A stretch of DNA of 64,000 bases from positions 1 to 64,000 of the forward strand of contig NZ_VIJZ01000007.1 in the NCBI RefSeq assembly GCF_006874425.1, in the 5' to 3' direction. This stretch comes from Paenibacillus ottowii. Its GTDB lineage: Bacteria > Bacillota > Bacilli > Paenibacillales > Paenibacillaceae. The position numbers and the translations under genes were made by a program. Positions 46,342 to 54,981 of the stretch are shown in pieces. Position 1 is the stretch's first letter; every line of letters begins with the position of its first letter. Below the pieces are notes generated by a model. The model was not told where the DNA came from. It searched no databases and was given only the letters and a program-made list of their open reading frames with translations.

Positions 46342-47124
46342 ATGAGAATCATTACAGTCGGGGATAATTGCATGGATGTCTATCAAGCAAGCGGCAAAGC
46401 CTATCCTGGAGGCAATCCGGTGAATGTGGCCGTCTATTTAACTGAAATGGGTGCAAAGACGGCCTATCTGGGCTGGGTGGGCACCGACATTTATGGGGAG
46501 ATCATGATCCAGGCTATTCAGGACAAGGGTGTGGATACTTCCCGAATTTCAAAAAAGGACGGAAAAACAGCGGTAACCCACGTGGAGATGGTGGAGAATG
46601 ACCGGAGGTTCGGCGAATACGACGAGGGAGTTATGGCACAGTTTTTCCTTACAGCAGAAGAGATCGATTTTGCTGTCAATTATCAGCTTGTCCACTCAGG
46701 GATATGGGGACATGCCGATCCGTACTTTCCTCTCTTTAAGGAAAAGGGCCTGATCACTTCCTTTGATTTCTCGGATCAGTTGCAGGATGATCGGGTACAA
46801 ACGTTAACGCCCTATGTAGACTATCCATTCTTTTCGTACACTCAGGATGATGATTATATCCGCCAACTTTTGGTAGAGGTCAAGCAAAGAGGAGCGCAGA
46901 TTGCTGTAGCTACCTTGGGGGAGAACGGTTCGCTTGCTTACGATGGCGAACAATTCTTTCCGCACGGCGTGGGTAAGGTGAACGTCGTGGATACGATGGG
47001 AGCTGGGGATTCCTTCATTGCCGGGTTCCTTTACGGCCGATTGAAAGGGCTTTCAGCGGAGGACTGCCTGGAGCTTGGGACAATTACAGCTGGGAAGACG
47101 GTAGGTTATTTCGGTGCATGGTGA
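46342..47124 (+). CDS. frlD: Fructoselysine 6-kinase (FrlD-like, PfkB family)
   Basis: 260 residues of the ribokinase/PfkB fold. GGNPVNVAVYLTEMGAKTAYLGWVG near the N-terminus binds substrate; DTMGAGDSFIAGFLYGRL near 218-236 is the second PfkB signature with the catalytic Asp. It phosphorylates fructoselysine using ATP. The short length (260) matches FrlD rather than ribokinases (about 300). Confidence 0.9.
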   Translation: MRIITVGDNCMDVYQASGKAYPGGNPVNVAVYLTEMGAKTAYLGWVGTDIYGEIMIQAIQDKGVDTSRISKKDGKTAVTHVEMVENDRRFGEYDEGVMAQFFLTAEEIDFAVNYQLVHSGIWGHADPYFPLFKEKGLITSFDFSDQLQDDRVQTLTPYVDYPFFSYTQDDDYIRQLLVEVKQRGAQIAVATLGENGSLAYDGEQFFPHGVGKVNVVDTMGAGDSFIAGFLYGRLKGLSAEDCLELGTITAGKTVGYFGAW

Positions 47125-47135
47125 CTGGAGATGAT

Positions 47136-47169
47136 CATCAATGTATAATACTTATTATAATCATTGATG
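47136..47169. promoter_or_regulatory. 34-bp inverted repeat before frlR, candidate operator or mRNA hairpin
   Basis: CATCAATG...CATTGATG enclose TATAATA-CT-TATTATA, symmetric except for two bases. It ends just before the ribosome site of frlR. There is no T run, so it is not a standard terminator. The half site TATAATAC also occurs at the -10 of the frl promoter (42830), which suggests FrlR binding. Confidence 0.55.
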
Positions 47170-47187
47170 GATAAGGATGAATTTACC

Positions 47188-47916
47188 ATGAATTTGAATC
47201 CTTCAACCCCCCAGCCGCTGTATATGCAGATCAGGCAAATGTTGAAGAACGATATCCAGGACGGACGGTACAAACCGGATGAACAGATTCCAACCGAAGC
47301 AGAACTCTGTGATACTTATAGTGTAAGCCGAATCACTATACGGAAAGCAATTGAGGAGCTCGTGCGGGAAGGAACCCTGACGCGAATTCCTCGTAGAGGC
47401 ACCTTTGTGGCCTCCAACAAATTTCATAATGAACTGTTATCCGTAAGCGGTTTCTCGGAGTTCAGCCACCAGCTGGGCATGATTCCAAACTCACGGATAT
47501 TAAGAAGCGAAGTAATCCCGGCATCTGAAGAGGTGGCTGGACATCTTCTTATTGAAGAAGGCAGCCCTGTGTTGGAGCTTGAACGCTTGATGTATGTAGA
47601 TGACCGCCCGCTTTTTTATGATATAGCCCATTATTCGCTGACCCGGTTTCCGGATTTGGAAAAAAAGATCGCAATGAAAGAATCGACTTACAAGATTCTG
47701 GCGGAGGATTATAACACCGAGATCGTGAGCAATGACAAGATCATTGATGTGATCGGTGCGACTAAAGATTATGCGAAATTTCTGGAATGTGATATCGGGG
47801 CGAACTTATTCCGGATATTGAAAATTGCTTTTGATGCAAACGATGAGCCTGTTCATCTCTCTACATTTATGTGTGAGACGAATCGGGTCAACCTGACGGT
47901 CCACCGGGCAAAATAG
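47188..47916 (+). CDS. frlR: GntR/HutC-family regulator of the frl operon (FrlR-like)
   Basis: 242 residues. N-terminal GntR winged helix (PLYMQIRQMLKNDIQDGRYKPDEQIPTEAEL, then SRITIRKAIEELVREGTLTRIPRRGTFV) and C-terminal UTRA effector domain (GSPVLELERLMYVDDRPLFYD). HutC-type regulators bind the pathway's sugar phosphate, here presumably fructoselysine 6-phosphate, to relieve repression. The ATG at 47188 follows AAGGATGA. It is the last gene of the operon. Confidence 0.88.
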   Translation: MNLNPSTPQPLYMQIRQMLKNDIQDGRYKPDEQIPTEAELCDTYSVSRITIRKAIEELVREGTLTRIPRRGTFVASNKFHNELLSVSGFSEFSHQLGMIPNSRILRSEVIPASEEVAGHLLIEEGSPVLELERLMYVDDRPLFYDIAHYSLTRFPDLEKKIAMKESTYKILAEDYNTEIVSNDKIIDVIGATKDYAKFLECDIGANLFRILKIAFDANDEPVHLSTFMCETNRVNLTVHRAK

Positions 47917-48186
47917 TCATGCCCATCGGCATGGCCTATTCTCCAAAAGGATTTAGCATCTAAACGATTATATGGGTGATTCAGAACGTAGCTTGTTCAT
48001 CAGAATTACTTTTTTACTTGGATCATGGAGTCTTGGGCTCTGCTGGCAAGTACCGGCAGGCCTTTTTTGTGTTTTGAAAAACGAAATTATGTTTTTGCAA
48101 GATGGTTGTAAGGATAGTATAAAATTAGATGTTTCAATCATAATAAGACAGCCTGTTTATTCCAAACGTAAGAGGAGCAGATGAAT
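47917..48186. other. Intergenic region after frlR with terminator
   Basis: A small CATGCC-CATC-GGCATG stem follows the stop codon. A stronger hairpin with T6 tail lies at 48033-48068 (CTGCTGG, loop, CCGGCAG). No gene seen. Confidence 0.6.
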
Positions 48187-48837
48187 GTGAAAAATAAATG
48201 GTTACTGGCATTGTCGTTAACCTTGGCGCTCGTCTTTAGCATGACTCCATTAGTCGTCGTGCAAGCGAAGGCGGGGGAGGAAAAGGGCTCCACTTGCCTA
48301 AGTCCCAAAATGGTGCAACTGAAGGTCGATATGCAGAAGGTATGGATCGACCATACCATATGGACGAGAAGCTATATTGTCAGTGCCGTATCTAATCGTC
48401 CGGATCAGAAAGACGTATTGGACCGACTTTTACGGAACCAACAGGATATCGGCAATGTGATCAAGCCTTATTATGGGGAAGCTGCCGGTAATAAGCTGGC
48501 TGATCTTCTGAGAGAGCATATTCTGATCGCAGGGAAGATAGTAGCGGCTGCCAAAGCAGGTAATCAGGCAGACGTGAAAAAGCTAGAAGCAGTTTGGCAT
48601 ACAAACGCCGATGATATCGCCAAATTTTTAAGTGCAGCGAATCCGAACTGGCAGTTCAAAACGCTACAAGATATGCTGTATACGCACCTTCAGTTGATAA
48701 CGGAAATAGTCCTTAACTGTATCAAAGGAGACTGGAAAGCAGATATTGCAGCAACCGATAAAAATGAGATCCATATGATTCATTTAGCGGACATTCTTAC
48801 AGAAGGCATTGTCAAACAGTTTCCAGAAAAATTTTAA
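48187..48837 (+). CDS. Secreted four-helix-type protein of unknown function
   Basis: About 216 residues. Signal peptide 1-28 (cut near VQA-KA). The mature part is almost wholly helical (MVQLKVDMQKVWIDHTIWTR, RLLRNQQDIGNVIKPYYG, LADLLREHILIAGKIVAAAKAG) and looks like an internally repeated helical bundle. Similar Bacillales proteins carry uncertain names; no catalytic site is visible. The GTG at 48187 is preferred because AGAGGAG is 9 bases away; the ATG at 48181 is only 3 away. Confidence 0.65.
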   Translation: MKNKWLLALSLTLALVFSMTPLVVVQAKAGEEKGSTCLSPKMVQLKVDMQKVWIDHTIWTRSYIVSAVSNRPDQKDVLDRLLRNQQDIGNVIKPYYGEAAGNKLADLLREHILIAGKIVAAAKAGNQADVKKLEAVWHTNADDIAKFLSAANPNWQFKTLQDMLYTHLQLITEIVLNCIKGDWKADIAATDKNEIHMIHLADILTEGIVKQFPEKF

Positions 48838-48879
48838 GTAAGTGGTGCAGTCGCCGCAAAGCAGATTAGCTTTTTGTAA

Positions 48880-48935
48880 TCACCCCAAAGGTGGCTATGG
48901 AAAGCTTTTTTTGCCTTTTGTGGGGCGCCTCTTTT
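48880..48935 (+). terminator. Hairpin after the secreted helical protein gene
   Basis: CACCCCAAAGG pairs with CCTTTTGTGGGG around a T-rich loop. A moderate terminator candidate. Confidence 0.4.
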
Positions 48936-49041
48936 GCATAAAAATGGGACGTAATAGGATGTACAAAAAAATAAATATTCTATATTATTTGTTTGTGCTA
49001 ATATATCTCTATTCCATTACAACTAGAAATGAGGATACTGT

Positions 49042-50097
49042 GTGCATCATGACAAGGAATTAAAGCTTGTAGAAACAAATATTGCGAAAGGGATTGCTGT
49101 AATACTACTTTTGATCCACCATCTTTTTGCTTTTCCTGACCGGTTAAAATATGACTATGTTTCATTATTTAGTTTATTTCATGAGAGAGGAGAATTCTAT
49201 TTAGGGCATTTTGGTCAGATCGCCATTTCTATTTTTTTATTTTTGAGTGGGTATGGTTTGTACAAGAGCAATGTTCAAAATCCACAGCATTTAATGCAGA
49301 AAAGCTTTACAAGATTAAGCAAAATCATGATAAACTACTGGGTTGTTTTTTTACTTTTTATTCCGGTAGGTCTGTACTTTTTTGGGAATTCCGATAGATT
49401 CCAACATAACACAACAATGGATTTTTTGCGGAATTTTATAGCGTTATCCAGTTCATATAATGGTGAGTGGTGGTTTTTGTATGACTATATCCTGCTGCTA
49501 TTAATTTTTCCGGTAACCTTCCAAGCCTTTCAACGTAATGCATGGGTAACGCTTCTAATTGCGGGTCTAGTTTTTTATAATTCCTATTCACAAGGAAACT
49601 ATTACAGCATTATGTATTGGCAATTGCCATTTATGATAGGGTTGTTCTTTGCGAAATATAAATTGTACTCATGGATGAATAAGATTTACAATTCTATTAT
49701 TTTTAATAATATACTATTTGATGTTATTGTTCTTGTGCTGTTATTCCGTTTTCGTACTACGAGTCAATTGTTTGAGAAGACAACGATTGACATGATAATA
49801 GCTCCTGTAGTTATCCTCGTTAGTATTCATTTAATGAATAAATTAAAACTAACCAGACCTTTCGCTTACTTAGGGAAAAATTCAATGAATATTTGGCTAA
49901 CCCACACCTTTTTTTGTTATTATTATTTTCAGAGCATTGTTTTCTTCCCCAAGGTATCTATCTTGATCTTGTTATGGTTAATATTGTTAACGGTACTTAC
50001 CTCAATTATTATTAACAGCATCATCAGTCTCATTAATAACAAGGTGTATACTAAAAATATAGATCTTAATCCAAACCAAGTTGGAAGCCAAGTCTAG
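49042..50097 (+). CDS. Membrane acyltransferase (Acyltransferase_3 family)
   Basis: 351 residues with about ten membrane helices. ETNIAKGIAVILLLIHHLF near the N-terminus carries the catalytic-type His pair, and FLSGYGLYKS follows, as in OafA/WecH-like O-acyltransferases. It would acetylate an exported glycan or lipid intermediate. GTG start with GAGGAT 5 bases upstream. Low GC and isolated position suggest a surface-polysaccharide modification gene acquired singly. Confidence 0.8.
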   Translation: MHHDKELKLVETNIAKGIAVILLLIHHLFAFPDRLKYDYVSLFSLFHERGEFYLGHFGQIAISIFLFLSGYGLYKSNVQNPQHLMQKSFTRLSKIMINYWVVFLLFIPVGLYFFGNSDRFQHNTTMDFLRNFIALSSSYNGEWWFLYDYILLLLIFPVTFQAFQRNAWVTLLIAGLVFYNSYSQGNYYSIMYWQLPFMIGLFFAKYKLYSWMNKIYNSIIFNNILFDVIVLVLLFRFRTTSQLFEKTTIDMIIAPVVILVSIHLMNKLKLTRPFAYLGKNSMNIWLTHTFFCYYYFQSIVFFPKVSILILLWLILLTVLTSIIINSIISLINNKVYTKNIDLNPNQVGSQV

Positions 50098-50140
50098 GTT
50101 TGTTATTAGCACTCATTCAAGAGCAATTTACTAAAATATA

Positions 50141-50178
50141 AGCGCAGCCTCCATGCTTTTTGGAAGCTGCGCTTTTTT
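50141..50178 (+). terminator. Terminator of the acyltransferase gene
   Basis: AGCGCAGCCTCCA pairs with TGGAAGCTGCGCT, then T6. It resembles the hairpins behind the tRNA-Thr and its partial copy. Confidence 0.88.
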
Positions 50179-50208
50179 ATTGAAAGGAGCGTGTTGCAAA
50201 CCTTATGT

Positions 50209-51351
50209 TTATTTGGTTGAATACTCACTTACTTCAAATGTGAGAATTTTGTTGAAGATTACGTAGTCTTTACGGTTACTGAATGGACCTTTGTTGTTAT
50301 TGTGCTTATCAATGGCAAAAAATGAAGGACCTCTGCCAGCATCTTTAGCGTCGTACCAAGCGATGAAGGCGTTTAATTCTTTTTTACTTAGATCGAATTC
50401 TTTATCAAATCCATTGTCCATCGTTACAGTTAGAATAGCGCGGTCACCAGTTGGCTGTGAGGAACCATCTGTATCCGACGGATCTGGCGTTGTGGACGAC
50501 CCAGGTGTTGTAGATGAATCAGGTGTTGTAGATGATCCAGGTGTTGTAGATGATCCAGGTGTTGTAGATGATCCAGGCGTTGTGGATGATCCAGGCGTTG
50601 TAGATGATCCAGGTGTTGTAGATGACCCAGGTGTTGTAGATGACCCAGGTGTTGTAGATGACCCAGGTGTTGTAGACGATCCAGGTGTTGTAGACGATCC
50701 AGGTGTTGTAGACGATCCAGGTGTTGTAGATGATCCAGGCGTTGTAGATGACCCAGGTGTTGTAGATATACCTGAATCTTGGTAAGGAAAAAATCCTTCT
50801 GGAATCGGATATTTAAAATCACTTGCTCCAAAATTAGCTGTTGCAACTAATGGTAATGATAAATTAAGTCTTGTCACTGATGGATATACAGTGCTGCCGA
50901 TTTGAGAAGGTTTATAGCGTGAAATTCCCTGTGAAACGCCATTTTTATAATAAGTGAGTTTATCATTATCTAAATCTAGAGCAATAGAAATAACATCATT
51001 CGGTCCAAAAGTTAAACCATAAGAGTATGCAAGAACGGAAGAGTTATATAAGAAGTTTTGACCATCGTAACCATAATATCTAGTTATTTTACTTTTATCT
51101 GAGTTAGTAATTCCGATAGCTGCTTGAGTAGAATTAGTGGATATTTCCCAATACCACTTACCTGAGCTCTTCCCTTTACTGGCAACCTCAGTATAATTCC
51201 AAGAAGAAATTGTTCTACTAAGAGATCCGTCGGACCAAGTTACATTTGTTGTTTCAGCTCTCGAAACTGTAGGGAATAAAGAAAGCACTGAAGCTCCAAT
51301 AAGTAAGGCTAGCAAGATACTTCCCATTCTTTTAAACATTTTATTTTTCAT
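50209..51351 (-). CDS. Secreted SPRY-domain protein with TTPGSS repeats and shared C-terminal domain
   Basis: 380 residues. Signal peptide (about 1-32), then a SPRY/B30.2-like domain (about 35-195: GKWYWEISTNSTQAAIGITN, DVISIALDLDNDKLTYYKNG, ATANFGASDF), a linker of about fifteen TTPGSS hexapeptides, and the 80-residue C-terminal domain found also at 28912 and 31292 (RAILTVTMDNGFDKEFDLS). SPRY domains are rare in bacteria and normally bind protein surfaces. The linker likely spans the cell wall. GGAGGA precedes the ATG. No enzyme motif. Confidence 0.72.
   Translation of the reverse strand: MKNKMFKRMGSILLALLIGASVLSLFPTVSRAETTNVTWSDGSLSRTISSWNYTEVASKGKSSGKWYWEISTNSTQAAIGITNSDKSKITRYYGYDGQNFLYNSSVLAYSYGLTFGPNDVISIALDLDNDKLTYYKNGVSQGISRYKPSQIGSTVYPSVTRLNLSLPLVATANFGASDFKYPIPEGFFPYQDSGISTTPGSSTTPGSSTTPGSSTTPGSSTTPGSSTTPGSSTTPGSSTTPGSSTTPGSSTTPGSSTTPGSSTTPGSSTTPGSSTTPDSSTTPGSSTTPDPSDTDGSSQPTGDRAILTVTMDNGFDKEFDLSKKELNAFIAWYDAKDAGRGPSFFAIDKHNNNKGPFSNRKDYVIFNKILTFEVSEYSTK
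50488..50765. repeat. 18-bp minisatellite encoding TTPGSS
   Basis: About fifteen tandem copies of an 18-base unit (on the plus strand GTTGTAGATGATCCAGGT) with few third-position changes, inside the SPRY gene. Such arrays change copy number by slippage, altering linker length in whole hexapeptides without frameshift. Confidence 0.92.
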
Positions 51352-51559
51352 GACTTCCTCCTAAAATTATGTAATAACAAGTGAATTATAAAACTGGATT
51401 GGGATAATTGTCCAAACATTAAATGATATATATTCAAATGTAAGTAATATTTTGGAATTTAATTTTTATATAAAGAATTGAGATAACATACGCAGAAATG
51501 CTTGTTGCAGAAGGAATCGATATATAATTTAACGAATGAAAATATTTGAGGTGATCGTT

Positions 51560-51793
51560 GTGAAACGTACATATAAAAGATTAAAGACCGACATAGAGCT
51601 GTTTGGAGCCGCTTTGGTCCAGGCGCATGTATATGTGGTATCCGTTGATGAGGAACTACGCGTGACATTTGAGGATTACGGGGGAATAGTAGAGGAGATT
51701 AAGCCAGAATCAGTCAAGATATCAGGAAAAATTTTCATGAGAGACCAGCTTGAATTTCGCGTAGATCTTGTAGCAGGAGAAGAACCTAGATGA
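51560..51793 (+). CDS. Small protein of unknown function (77 residues)
   Basis: GTG start after GAGGTGATC. The product starts VKRTYKRLKTDIELFGAALV and contains VTFEDYGGIVEEIKPESVKI and a basic/acidic tail. No signal peptide or membrane helix. Fragments of related genes, with the same ribosome site, stand beside the quorum modules at 23517 and 25686. Function unknown; a small beta-rich binding protein is plausible. Confidence 0.6.
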   Translation: MKRTYKRLKTDIELFGAALVQAHVYVVSVDEELRVTFEDYGGIVEEIKPESVKISGKIFMRDQLEFRVDLVAGEEPR

Positions 51794-51872
51794 TCTAATC
51801 CTGAACGATCTAGTAACTCCGGCTCAATTCCGGAATTAGATGCGTATAAGAAAAATAAATCAAACAGCGGTG

Positions 51873-51914
51873 AACCAAGGCTTAAAAATAAAGTCTTAGG
51901 CTGCCGCTGTTGCC
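51873..51914 (-). terminator. Terminator of the cupin gene
   Basis: AACAGCGG pairs with CCGCTGTT around an inner TAAG/CTTA stem; on the minus strand a T-rich tail follows. Confidence 0.75.
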
Positions 51915-51941
51915 ATTTGATTAATTCTTCTTTTCATGTAT

Positions 51942-52307
51942 TTAAATCCAAACATCATTGGCTGCCGTTAATTCTGACTCCGTCCCTCCAGTATTTACTA
52001 TACCCCTCGGCTCTACTAGCATGATATGGCACTCTTTCTGTGCGAAGGGCTTATGTTCGACTCCCTTAGGTACAATAAACATTTCTCCTTGGGAAACCTG
52101 TACACGCCCATCTCTAAAATCAATGAACATCTCGCCTTCAAGTACAATAAAGACCTCGTCGGTATCTTGATGATCATGCCATACAAAATCCCCCACTATT
52201 TTTACCAATTTAAATTGGTAGTCATTCATTTCACCAATAACTTTCGGAGACCAATGTTCACTAAACTTAGATAACTTTTCACTCAGTTTGATGGATTGAT
52301 AATTCAT
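51942..52307 (-). CDS. Cupin-domain protein
   Basis: 121 residues, single small beta-barrel. The metal-binding motif 1 is VWHDHQDTDEVFIVLEG (two His and a Glu), motif 2 is VPKGVEHKPFA (His). Could be a small dioxygenase, isomerase or sugar-binding protein; no substrate is evident. GGAGG stands before the ATG. Monocistronic with its own terminator. Confidence 0.85.
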   Translation of the reverse strand: MNYQSIKLSEKLSKFSEHWSPKVIGEMNDYQFKLVKIVGDFVWHDHQDTDEVFIVLEGEMFIDFRDGRVQVSQGEMFIVPKGVEHKPFAQKECHIMLVEPRGIVNTGGTESELTAANDVWI

Positions 52308-52417
52308 AATAACCTCCTTAGAAATTTCTGAAAATCAAATTACAATAATAAGAATACTGTAATTTGGCACTCCTATCTACTACCTCCAGTGCTTAAACGA
52401 ATGTTTACCCTGAAAGC

Positions 52418-52960
52418 TTAGATATCCTCTGCCGGATTTATAATCGCCAGAACCTGATGGTCCTCCCATTTTCCATTAATTTTTACGTTGCTTCGAGAAA
52501 TACCTTCTTTGTGAAAGCCAGCCTTCTCAAGCACCCGGATGGACCCTGGGTTCCGAGGAGAGGCTTCTCCGACGATCCGATGAAACTTTAGTTCATCGAA
52601 AGCGTAGCGAACCACCTGCTTCACCGCCTCCGTCATATAACCCTTGCCGTTATAAGCTTGGTCTAAGCTGTATCCGATCATACAGCTCTGAAGGGGGCCC
52701 CTCACCACAAAAGATAGACCTATACTACCTATAATCCGGTCGTCCTCCTTGTGGCACACCACGAAGGAATATTTCCGATCCTCCGCCATGTCAGCCTTAC
52801 TTTTAATAATCGTTTGAAGCTGGTGTTCCTCCGTATAGTGGTCTTCTTGGTGTTCTGGTGAAAACTTATCAAAGAACTCCCGATTGCGTTTGTACATTGC
52901 TGTCAATTCTGCGACGTCCACCTCTTCTGGGAATCGGACGTACACTTGCTGCTCCGACAT
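52418..52960 (-). CDS. GNAT-family N-acetyltransferase (RimJ/RimL-like)
   Basis: 180 residues. MIGYSLDQAYNGKGYMTEAVKQVVRYAF is the acetyl-CoA loop of ribosomal-protein-type acetyltransferases, followed by RIVGEASPRNPGSIRVLEKAGFHKEG. It probably acetylates a protein N-terminus. The ATG at 52960 follows GAAGGATGG; the open frame to 53056 has no similarity. Confidence 0.85.
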   Translation of the reverse strand: MSEQQVYVRFPEEVDVAELTAMYKRNREFFDKFSPEHQEDHYTEEHQLQTIIKSKADMAEDRKYSFVVCHKEDDRIIGSIGLSFVVRGPLQSCMIGYSLDQAYNGKGYMTEAVKQVVRYAFDELKFHRIVGEASPRNPGSIRVLEKAGFHKEGISRSNVKINGKWEDHQVLAIINPAEDI

Positions 52961-53076
52961 CTGCACCATCCTTCCATACGATGATAATGAAGGAATTATA
53001 TCACAAGATAAAGATGAAGAATTTGATTTGATGAGTGTGTGCATCAGAAGCATCACTTTGAATTCCGGGGGTAAGG

Positions 53077-53565
53077 ATGCTGCTCGATAAGACGGGAAAT
53101 GGACACCTAATCATCCCTCAAACCACAACGACCCCACTTACGCCCCCGATATCTGAAACGGCTTTTCTACAGGTTGTTAATATGTATTGCTTCGCCTCTT
53201 TATATGTGGCTAAACAAATTTTGCGCCATGATATGTGGGTAGCCAAGCAACGGGATACAGACTGTAAACAATTATTGCTGCAAATGATAGAATGGCATGC
53301 CAAAGCCCTACATGGAGCCGATTATGATACTTGGCATGCAGAGAAATTTCTGAATGAATGGGCTGAGCAGGAGATTGTTGCTGATTTGAAGAAATCTTTT
53401 GGGGAATACGATCCCCATCATAGTTGGGCAGCACTGATTGTATCTTTTGAGCTGTTCAATCGGTTATCCTTGGAGGTGGCGGCTAAGTATAAATATACGT
53501 TTCCGGGAGATTTGTTTTCCCATATTCAAACCTGGTTGGAGGAGCAATATGATAAGCATAGATAA
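53077..53565 (+). pseudogene. C-terminal part of an aminoglycoside 6-adenylyltransferase-like gene
   Basis: The frame from about residue 25 matches the all-helical C-terminal half of ANT(6)/AadK-type enzymes: VNMYCFASLYVAKQILRHDMW, LLLQMIEWHAKALHGADYD, FLNEWAEQEIVADLKKSFGEYD, FELFNRLSLEVAAKYKYTFPG. The N-terminal nucleotidyltransferase domain with its GSxxxD motif is missing. The first 24 codons look like noncoding DNA. It cannot transfer adenylate and is a truncated gene. It overlaps the next gene by 17 bases. Confidence 0.78.
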
Positions 53566-54148
53566 AAAGTCGGACACTCTAATTGTCGTGCTGCATGAGA
53601 TTTATGGGATGAACCAGCATATACAAAATTTTTGTAGCTTATTATCGGATGAGGGTTATGACGTCATTTGTCCCAATTTAATAGGCAAAGAAACGTCTTT
53701 TGACTATTCGCAAGAGGAGGCTGCCTATGCCCATTTTATGGGGAATATAGGATTTGAACGCGCTACCTATCATATCAAAAGTTTGTTATTAAGTATTCGA
53801 GCTCGCTATAAAAAGGTATTGATCGTCGGGTTTAGTATCGGGGCAACGATGGCCTGGCTGTGCAGCCAAGAAAAATATGTTGATGGAATCGTAGGATACT
53901 ATGGCTCTCGTATTCGAAACTATTTAGAAATAACTCCACATTGCCCAACACTGCTTTTTTTTCCACACGAAGAACGATCATTTAATGTGGATGAGCTCAT
54001 TTCAACTTTAGACAATCGTAATATCCGGGTACATAAATTCAACGGACAGCACGGATTCGGCGATCCGTACTCTCCCCGATATCACGAATATTCAGCCAAG
54101 CAATCATTTAGCGAAATGATAGAATTCTTCAGAGAGGTTAATCAGTAA
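53549..54148 (+). CDS. Dienelactone hydrolase-family alpha/beta hydrolase
   Basis: 199 residues. VVLHEIYGMNQHIQNFC is the oxyanion region, GFSIGATMAWL carries the nucleophile elbow (Ser where classical dienelactone hydrolases have Cys), VGYYGSRIRN follows, and the late HGFGDP holds the catalytic His. Small esterase of unknown substrate. GGAGGAGC precedes the ATG at 53549, which lies inside the end of the truncated adenylyltransferase gene, so translation was probably coupled to it. Confidence 0.82.
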   Translation: MISIDKKSDTLIVVLHEIYGMNQHIQNFCSLLSDEGYDVICPNLIGKETSFDYSQEEAAYAHFMGNIGFERATYHIKSLLLSIRARYKKVLIVGFSIGATMAWLCSQEKYVDGIVGYYGSRIRNYLEITPHCPTLLFFPHEERSFNVDELISTLDNRNIRVHKFNGQHGFGDPYSPRYHEYSAKQSFSEMIEFFREVNQ

Positions 54149-54193
54149 GTAACATCTAATGTGAAATAAGAAAAGGGTTAGATCTGTAGTTAT

Positions 54194-54883
54194 CTAGCTG
54201 ATCTCTATCTCAAAAACCTCCTTAAAACCTCTTTTACCATCGGCTGTAATGCGTATCGCGCGGGTTGTGGGCAGATGCTCGATCCAGTGTAATTCGAATA
54301 ATCTATCCAAGAGAGCCTTTCCTAAGGCACCGGCAAGGTGATGGCGTCGTTCACTCCAATCCAGGCATTTGTGTGAGAAGGAGCGACGCTTTTGTCTTGT
54401 GTTCTTGAGGTTGATCTGAAAGTCAGCGAAGAAAATCTCTCCTTGTTGAGTAATATGAAGTCCGTCCTGATCCTCGGAAAGAATCCCCTTTTGAATGAAA
54501 AAACTCATGATCTGTACGCCTAAATAACCTGCAATATGATCGTAGCAAGTTCTTGCCAACCGTATGGCCTCGTTTTCAGAGGCTTGTTTGAATGATTTGA
54601 TTGGAACAGGTGGAGCTATGGATAAAAGTGACTCCATCACCTGGGCAACTTCAGGATCTTGAATGCCATAGTAACGGTGACGCCCTTGTTTTTCTACGGT
54701 GACGACTTGTGCCTCGGTCATTTTAGCCAGATGGAAGCTGGCGGTTTGCGGTTTGATGCCTGCCATATGGGCCAATTCACTTGCCGTGTGGAATCTGCCG
54801 TCTAATAGGGCGGTGAGAATGGCTGCACGGGAAGGCTCGCTGACGAGAGAAGCGATCATGGCTACATTTGATTTGGTGCTCAT
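54194..54883 (-). CDS. ArsR-family winged-helix regulator
   Basis: 229 residues. The N-terminal ArsR winged helix (ASLVSEPSRAAILTALLDGRFHTASELAHMAG, then KPQTASFHLAKMTEAQVV) is followed by an HTH-containing C-terminal region of about 130 residues. No metal-binding CxC motif. It is divergent from the flavin reductase-type gene at 54982, with 98 bases between them, so it likely controls that gene and itself. AAAGGGGG precedes the ATG. Confidence 0.85.
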   Translation of the reverse strand: MSTKSNVAMIASLVSEPSRAAILTALLDGRFHTASELAHMAGIKPQTASFHLAKMTEAQVVTVEKQGRHRYYGIQDPEVAQVMESLLSIAPPVPIKSFKQASENEAIRLARTCYDHIAGYLGVQIMSFFIQKGILSEDQDGLHITQQGEIFFADFQINLKNTRQKRRSFSHKCLDWSERRHHLAGALGKALLDRLFELHWIEHLPTTRAIRITADGKRGFKEVFEIEIS

Positions 54884-54981
54884 GGCACGATTATCCCCCT
54901 TTGTAATCCATACTTCGATGAAGGTTGAAATGTTTACATTTTACAATAAGGAGGCATATCTGAACAGAAGGAGAAGAGGAC

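Noticed and set aside
50291..50846. Repeated 18-bp units considered as a CRISPR array
   Set aside because: The units are directly adjacent without spacers, stay in the reading frame of the surface protein and encode TTPGSS. The frames on other strands (VVDDPG, HLQHLD) are shadows.
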